Below, in pieces: positions 18,418 to 20,835 of a stretch of 20,835 bases of DNA. Under the pieces are notes generated by a model. That model made no database searches. It saw only the letters and a program-made list of their open reading frames with translations, and was not told the DNA's origin. The DNA is from JBAXXL01 sp038206725 (GTDB lineage: Bacteria; Bacteroidota; Ignavibacteria; Kapaibacteriales; UBA2268), in contig JBBRAO010000044.1 in NCBI GenBank assembly GCA_038206725.1, positions 1 to 20,835 of the forward strand, written 5' to 3'. Within the stretch, counting starts at the first letter, position 1, and each line of letters begins with the position of its first letter. A program made the position numbers and the translations under genes.

Positions 18418-18425
18418 CAAAATTA
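18418..18425 (-). promoter_or_regulatory. Candidate -7 box (TAATTTTG) for recN
   Basis: TAnnTTTG match on the - strand, 25 bases before the recN ATG, which would give a short leader. No TTTG is present at the usual upstream distance. Confidence 0.4.
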
Positions 18426-18438
18426 AGAAATGATTTTT

Positions 18439-18470
18439 TTTGATTTAATAGATGTTAATAATTATATTTG
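18439..18470 (+). promoter_or_regulatory. Bacteroidota-type promoter for plsC
   Basis: TTTG (18439-18442), a 20-base spacer and TATATTTG (18463-18470) match the Bacteroidota form TTTG-N19/21-TAnnTTTG. Transcription would begin near 18477, about 30 bases before the TTG start. Confidence 0.6.
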
Positions 18471-18507
18471 TTTTTTTTAAATTGACGAATTTGATTTTGG
18501 TGATAAA

Positions 18508-19206
18508 TTGAAGTACATAACATCGGGTTTAAAAGTAATTATGCTTATTTTAATTACTGTAATATTTATATTTATGGCATTTTTCTGGATAATTTTGCGA
18601 AACGATAAGATGTTCCATCACGTAGGTCGTTCGTGGGGAGAAGTAATTTGTTTTTTTGCGGGGATAAAATTAAATGTTATCGGGCATACGCCACAGGGTT
18701 CAGAATGTGTCTATATGTCGAATCATACATCAGATTTTGATATTCCGATATTATTGGCTGTTGTTAAGGATGATTTCAGAATTATCTATAAGAAATCGCT
18801 CGAAAATATATTTTTATTCGGCAGACTCTTAAAAGCATCACCATATATTTCTGTAGAACGCGACAACCCACAAAAAGCGGGAAGAAGCCTGATTCAAGCT
18901 ATAGAGGTTATGAAAACCGGTGCTTCGATATTAATTTTCCCGGAAGGGACGCGTCAGCACGATGGAGTATTTAAGCCATTGAAAAGAGGTGGCTTCCTGA
19001 TAGCGAAAAAAGCCGGTAAGCCGATTGTTCCGATTGCTATATCGAACGCTTACAAGATTCAGCCGAGTAAATACAAAATTCTTCGTACAAATGTGGACGT
19101 GTGGATTGGTACCGCGGATGATATAAGTGAAATTAATAGTTTAGATAACGAAGCTGACAAAATGAATATGGTTTCTGAAAAAATAAAAAAACACATCAAT
19201 CATTAA
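18508..19206 (+). CDS. plsC: 1-acyl-sn-glycerol-3-phosphate acyltransferase
   Basis: Transfers an acyl chain to lysophosphatidic acid to make phosphatidic acid at the inner membrane. The protein has 232 residues, normal for short PlsC proteins. A single membrane helix (about residues 11-30) precedes the catalytic domain. Motif I is NHTSDFD with the HX4D pair His73 and Asp78. ISVERD (114-119) and FPEGTR (144-149) fit the later acyltransferase motifs, followed by PIVPIAISN. The start is read as TTG 18508, because GGTGAT, a close match to the 16S-complementary sequence, lies just before it. ATG 18541 is the alternative and would remove 11 residues ahead of the helix. It is transcribed away from recN, with no terminator before the tRNA gene. 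Confidence 0.9.
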   Translation: MKYITSGLKVIMLILITVIFIFMAFFWIILRNDKMFHHVGRSWGEVICFFAGIKLNVIGHTPQGSECVYMSNHTSDFDIPILLAVVKDDFRIIYKKSLENIFLFGRLLKASPYISVERDNPQKAGRSLIQAIEVMKTGASILIFPEGTRQHDGVFKPLKRGGFLIAKKAGKPIVPIAISNAYKIQPSKYKILRTNVDVWIGTADDISEINSLDNEADKMNMVSEKIKKHINH

Positions 19207-19212
19207 AAATAA

Positions 19213-19244
19213 TTTGGCTATATCGGAAAAAACTCGTAATTTTG
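19213..19244 (+). promoter_or_regulatory. Bacteroidota-type promoter for tRNA-Phe
   Basis: TTTG (19213-19216), a 20-base spacer and TAATTTTG (19237-19244), ending 15 bases before the first base of the tRNA. The spacing equals that of the plsC promoter. Confidence 0.65.
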
Positions 19245-19259
19245 AATTCCTAAAATTTT

Positions 19260-19335
19260 GGTTAGGTAGCTCAGTTGGTAGAGCAATGGACTGAAAATCC
19301 ATGTGTCGGCGGTTCAACCCCTCCCCTGACCACCA
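19260..19335 (+). tRNA. tRNA-Phe, anticodon GAA, CCA encoded
   Basis: 76 bases fold into a full cloverleaf. The acceptor GGTTAGG/CCTGACC has one wobble; the D arm is GCTC/GAGC; the anticodon arm ATGGA/TCCAT has loop CTGAAAA, so the anticodon is GAA. The variable loop is GTGTC. The T arm GGCGG/CCTCC with loop TTCAACC contains a C-U mismatch in its middle pair. Discriminator A and an encoded CCA end at 19335. Confidence 0.96.
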
Positions 19336-19340
19336 AGCAT

Positions 19341-19380
19341 AACTGCAAGTTGTTATATATTAATAGTTTGCAGTTTTTTT
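19341..19380 (+). terminator. Terminator after tRNA-Phe
   Basis: Arms AACTGCAA (19341-19348) and TTGCAGTT (19368-19375) pair perfectly around an AT-rich loop, followed by T residues to 19380. It starts five bases after the CCA end. Confidence 0.75.
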
Positions 19381-19788
19381 ATTTAACTACATACACTTTT
19401 AGCAAACATCTGGTAAACTAATAGTAAATACAAAAATAAATCTATTCAGCAAAATAAAAAGTGAATATTGTTCGCACAACCAACATAAATATGGAGTATA
19501 ACGTATGAATGAAGAACAATTGTTGCTATTTCGCAAAAACCTCTGCCACCACAAAACTTGATACGAAGCACAAAGCTTCATTTAACCACTGAACCGCCAA
19601 TGTTTTATACCGCGTGTTACCAACTGGCCTTTATTTATTTTCAATCAATTAATTATCAATTTTGCAGTGCCTCGTGCGTTCGGACAGACACACTCTTTGA
19701 CAAGTTTTGGTTGTGTGCTAGGCTTTTTGAGCGACTGGCAATGTGTGTGACTGTGAAGCGTTGGCTGAATGTTTCATTATTCAAATCA
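19381..19788. other. Gene-free region between tRNA-Phe and hsdR
   Basis: 408 bases without a convincing gene. The first half is AT-rich and contains an 18-codon frame (ATG 19505, stop ending 19561) with GGAG at 19493-19496 before it, possibly the stump of a truncated gene. From about 19585 to 19770 the DNA is visibly richer in G+C and in TG/GTG runs. I found no long hairpin, tRNA-end duplication or RNA family that I could name. Confidence 0.5.
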
Positions 19789-20835
19789 TTATGCAACTTT
19801 CTGTTTGTATAAATGCTGTTGAAATTCTATAAATAGTCTGCTGATGTTGGCAACGTCACCCAAAATTTCTTTCGCATCTTCAAGCGATTGATATTTGTTT
19901 GTCAGCAAGACTGGTAATTTTTCTTGGTCAAGTTCCTCAACGCCTGTTTCAATGTATTTGCTCAAAACAAATTCTATAAACTCTCTTTGCTTGTCATTGA
20001 GCAAGGCGAAAATTGTCGCTTGTGCTGCTGCAACTCTTGCTTCTCTTGTCATTGGCTTTATGTCGCTGTTAAACACATATTCTAACACATCAAATAAGTC
20101 GCTTTTTTCAGCGTCAATGAGTTTTTGTAAAGTGGTCAGTTCTTCTTTTCCAAATCCTGCTTCGTCCAGCTTTTCTAATAATGTTCGCCTTGTTAATGGA
20201 TTGCTCCAAAGTGTACGCAATTCCTCTTCGCTTTTGAAAAGGTTTGGTAATTCTCCAAATAAATTATTTAAAAATTCTTCTGCTGAAATGGGTCTGCCGT
20301 CTGCACTCCAAAATGAAGTTGACAGCATTGATTGAATTTCTCTTTCTTTTCCGTCTTTCAATTTCACTTTTATTTTTTTTCGCTTGTTGCAAACACAAGG
20401 ACTTTTTCCGCAAACTATGCAAGGGTCAACAATTGGTTTTTCGCAAATACAAGGTGATTGTCCGCAAATTATGCAAGGTTGTGGCGGTGGTGTTGGCTCT
20501 GTTGGTTCTGGCTCTAACGGTTCGCCATCCCACTCGGGGTCTGCAAAATGATGATAGGCATCAACAAAGTCATAGATTGTAAAGAAGTCTTTACCATCAA
20601 ACAAACGTGTTCCTCGTCCTACAATTTGCTTAAACTCTATCATTGAGTTTACTGGTCGCATTAAAACAATGTTGCGGATATTTCTTGCATCCACTCCCGT
20701 TGAAAGTTTTTGCGATGTAGTTAAAATTGTCGGGATTGTTTTTTCGTTGTCTTGAAATTCTCTTAAAAACTGTTCGCCTATTTCTCCATCATTGGCTGTA
20801 ACACGAACACAATAATTTGGGTCGGTGCTTTTCTT
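19789..20835 (-). CDS. hsdR: Type I restriction enzyme R subunit (HsdR), C-terminal part; 5' end outside window
   Basis: Motor and nuclease subunit of a type I restriction-modification complex, which cuts unmethylated foreign DNA. The frame is open to the right edge, so only the last 348 residues are seen; the nuclease and the N-terminal helicase motifs are missing. Helicase motif V (TILTTSQKLSTGVDARNI) and motif VI (QIVGRGTR, visible residues 70-77) are clear, followed by FTIYDFVDAYHHF, which is typical of the EcoAI/EcoEI (type IB) group. After a Pro/Glu-rich linker come two Cys-rich repeats (visible residues 120-150), and then an EcoEI-type helical C-terminal domain ending at TAA 19789-19791. 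ATG 20694 is internal, not the start. hsdM and hsdS should lie further right if the system is complete. Confidence 0.92.
   Translation of the reverse strand, partial: KKSTDPNYCVRVTANDGEIGEQFLREFQDNEKTIPTILTTSQKLSTGVDARNIRNIVLMRPVNSMIEFKQIVGRGTRLFDGKDFFTIYDFVDAYHHFADPEWDGEPLEPEPTEPTPPPQPCIICGQSPCICEKPIVDPCIVCGKSPCVCNKRKKIKVKLKDGKEREIQSMLSTSFWSADGRPISAEEFLNNLFGELPNLFKSEEELRTLWSNPLTRRTLLEKLDEAGFGKEELTTLQKLIDAEKSDLFDVLEYVFNSDIKPMTREARVAAAQATIFALLNDKQREFIEFVLSKYIETGVEELDQEKLPVLLTNKYQSLEDAKEILGDVANISRLFIEFQQHLYKQKVA

Noticed and set aside
19558..19812. 84-codon + strand frame in the gap before hsdR
   Set aside because: It has no ribosome-binding site, no domain-like pattern, and runs into the hsdR 3' end.
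1..20835. CRISPR array or complete insertion sequence
   Set aside because: No regularly spaced repeats, transposase frame or terminal inverted repeats were seen in the window.

Overview
This AT-rich, gene-dense window looks like a chromosome piece from the FCB group, either Bacteroidota or a close relative such as Ignavibacteria/Kapabacteria. Four things point there. A large surface protein ends in a type IX secretion (T9SS) sorting domain and carries a FISUMP module. There is a TonB-dependent receptor and a small protein of a type I associate with Bacteroidota. Promoter-like elements of the Bacteroidota form (TTTG, 20 bases, TAnnTTTG) precede plsC and tRNA-Phe. Many genes have weak or absent Shine-Dalgarno sequences. 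The exact phylum is inference.

Left part (1-9350, + strand): envelope transport. The tail of a small exported-type protein is followed by a TonB-dependent receptor with its own terminator. Next come a broken creD fragment and a small membrane-anchored protein of unknown function. A tightly packed efflux operon then encodes an outer membrane channel (TolC/CusC type), a lipoprotein membrane-fusion subunit and a heavy-metal-type RND pump (CusA/CzcA family), and closes with a strong terminator. Together the three would form a tripartite metal (or other cation) exporter. The receptor may serve the same metal economy.

Middle part (9361-14570, - strand): exported proteins. A noncoding stretch with repeat-like and palindromic DNA separates the efflux operon from a 1141-residue mosaic secreted protein (von Willebrand A, FISUMP, choice-of-anchor-like domains, T9SS tail). 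Upstream lies a probable two-gene operon: an FN3-like lipoprotein followed by a small secreted protein with a run of 12 threonines, ending at a terminator.

Right part (14571-19380): housekeeping. uup (ABC-F ATPase) and recN (DNA repair) converge and overlap by 27 bases. plsC (phospholipid synthesis) diverges from recN, and tRNA-Phe with its own promoter and terminator follows.

Far right (19381-20835): a 408-base stretch with no recognisable gene and a different base texture, then the C-terminal third or so of a type I restriction enzyme HsdR subunit (- strand) running off the window. A defence gene close to a tRNA suggests the edge of an acquired island, but no attachment-site duplication is visible. 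No CRISPR array, complete insertion sequence or rRNA was seen.
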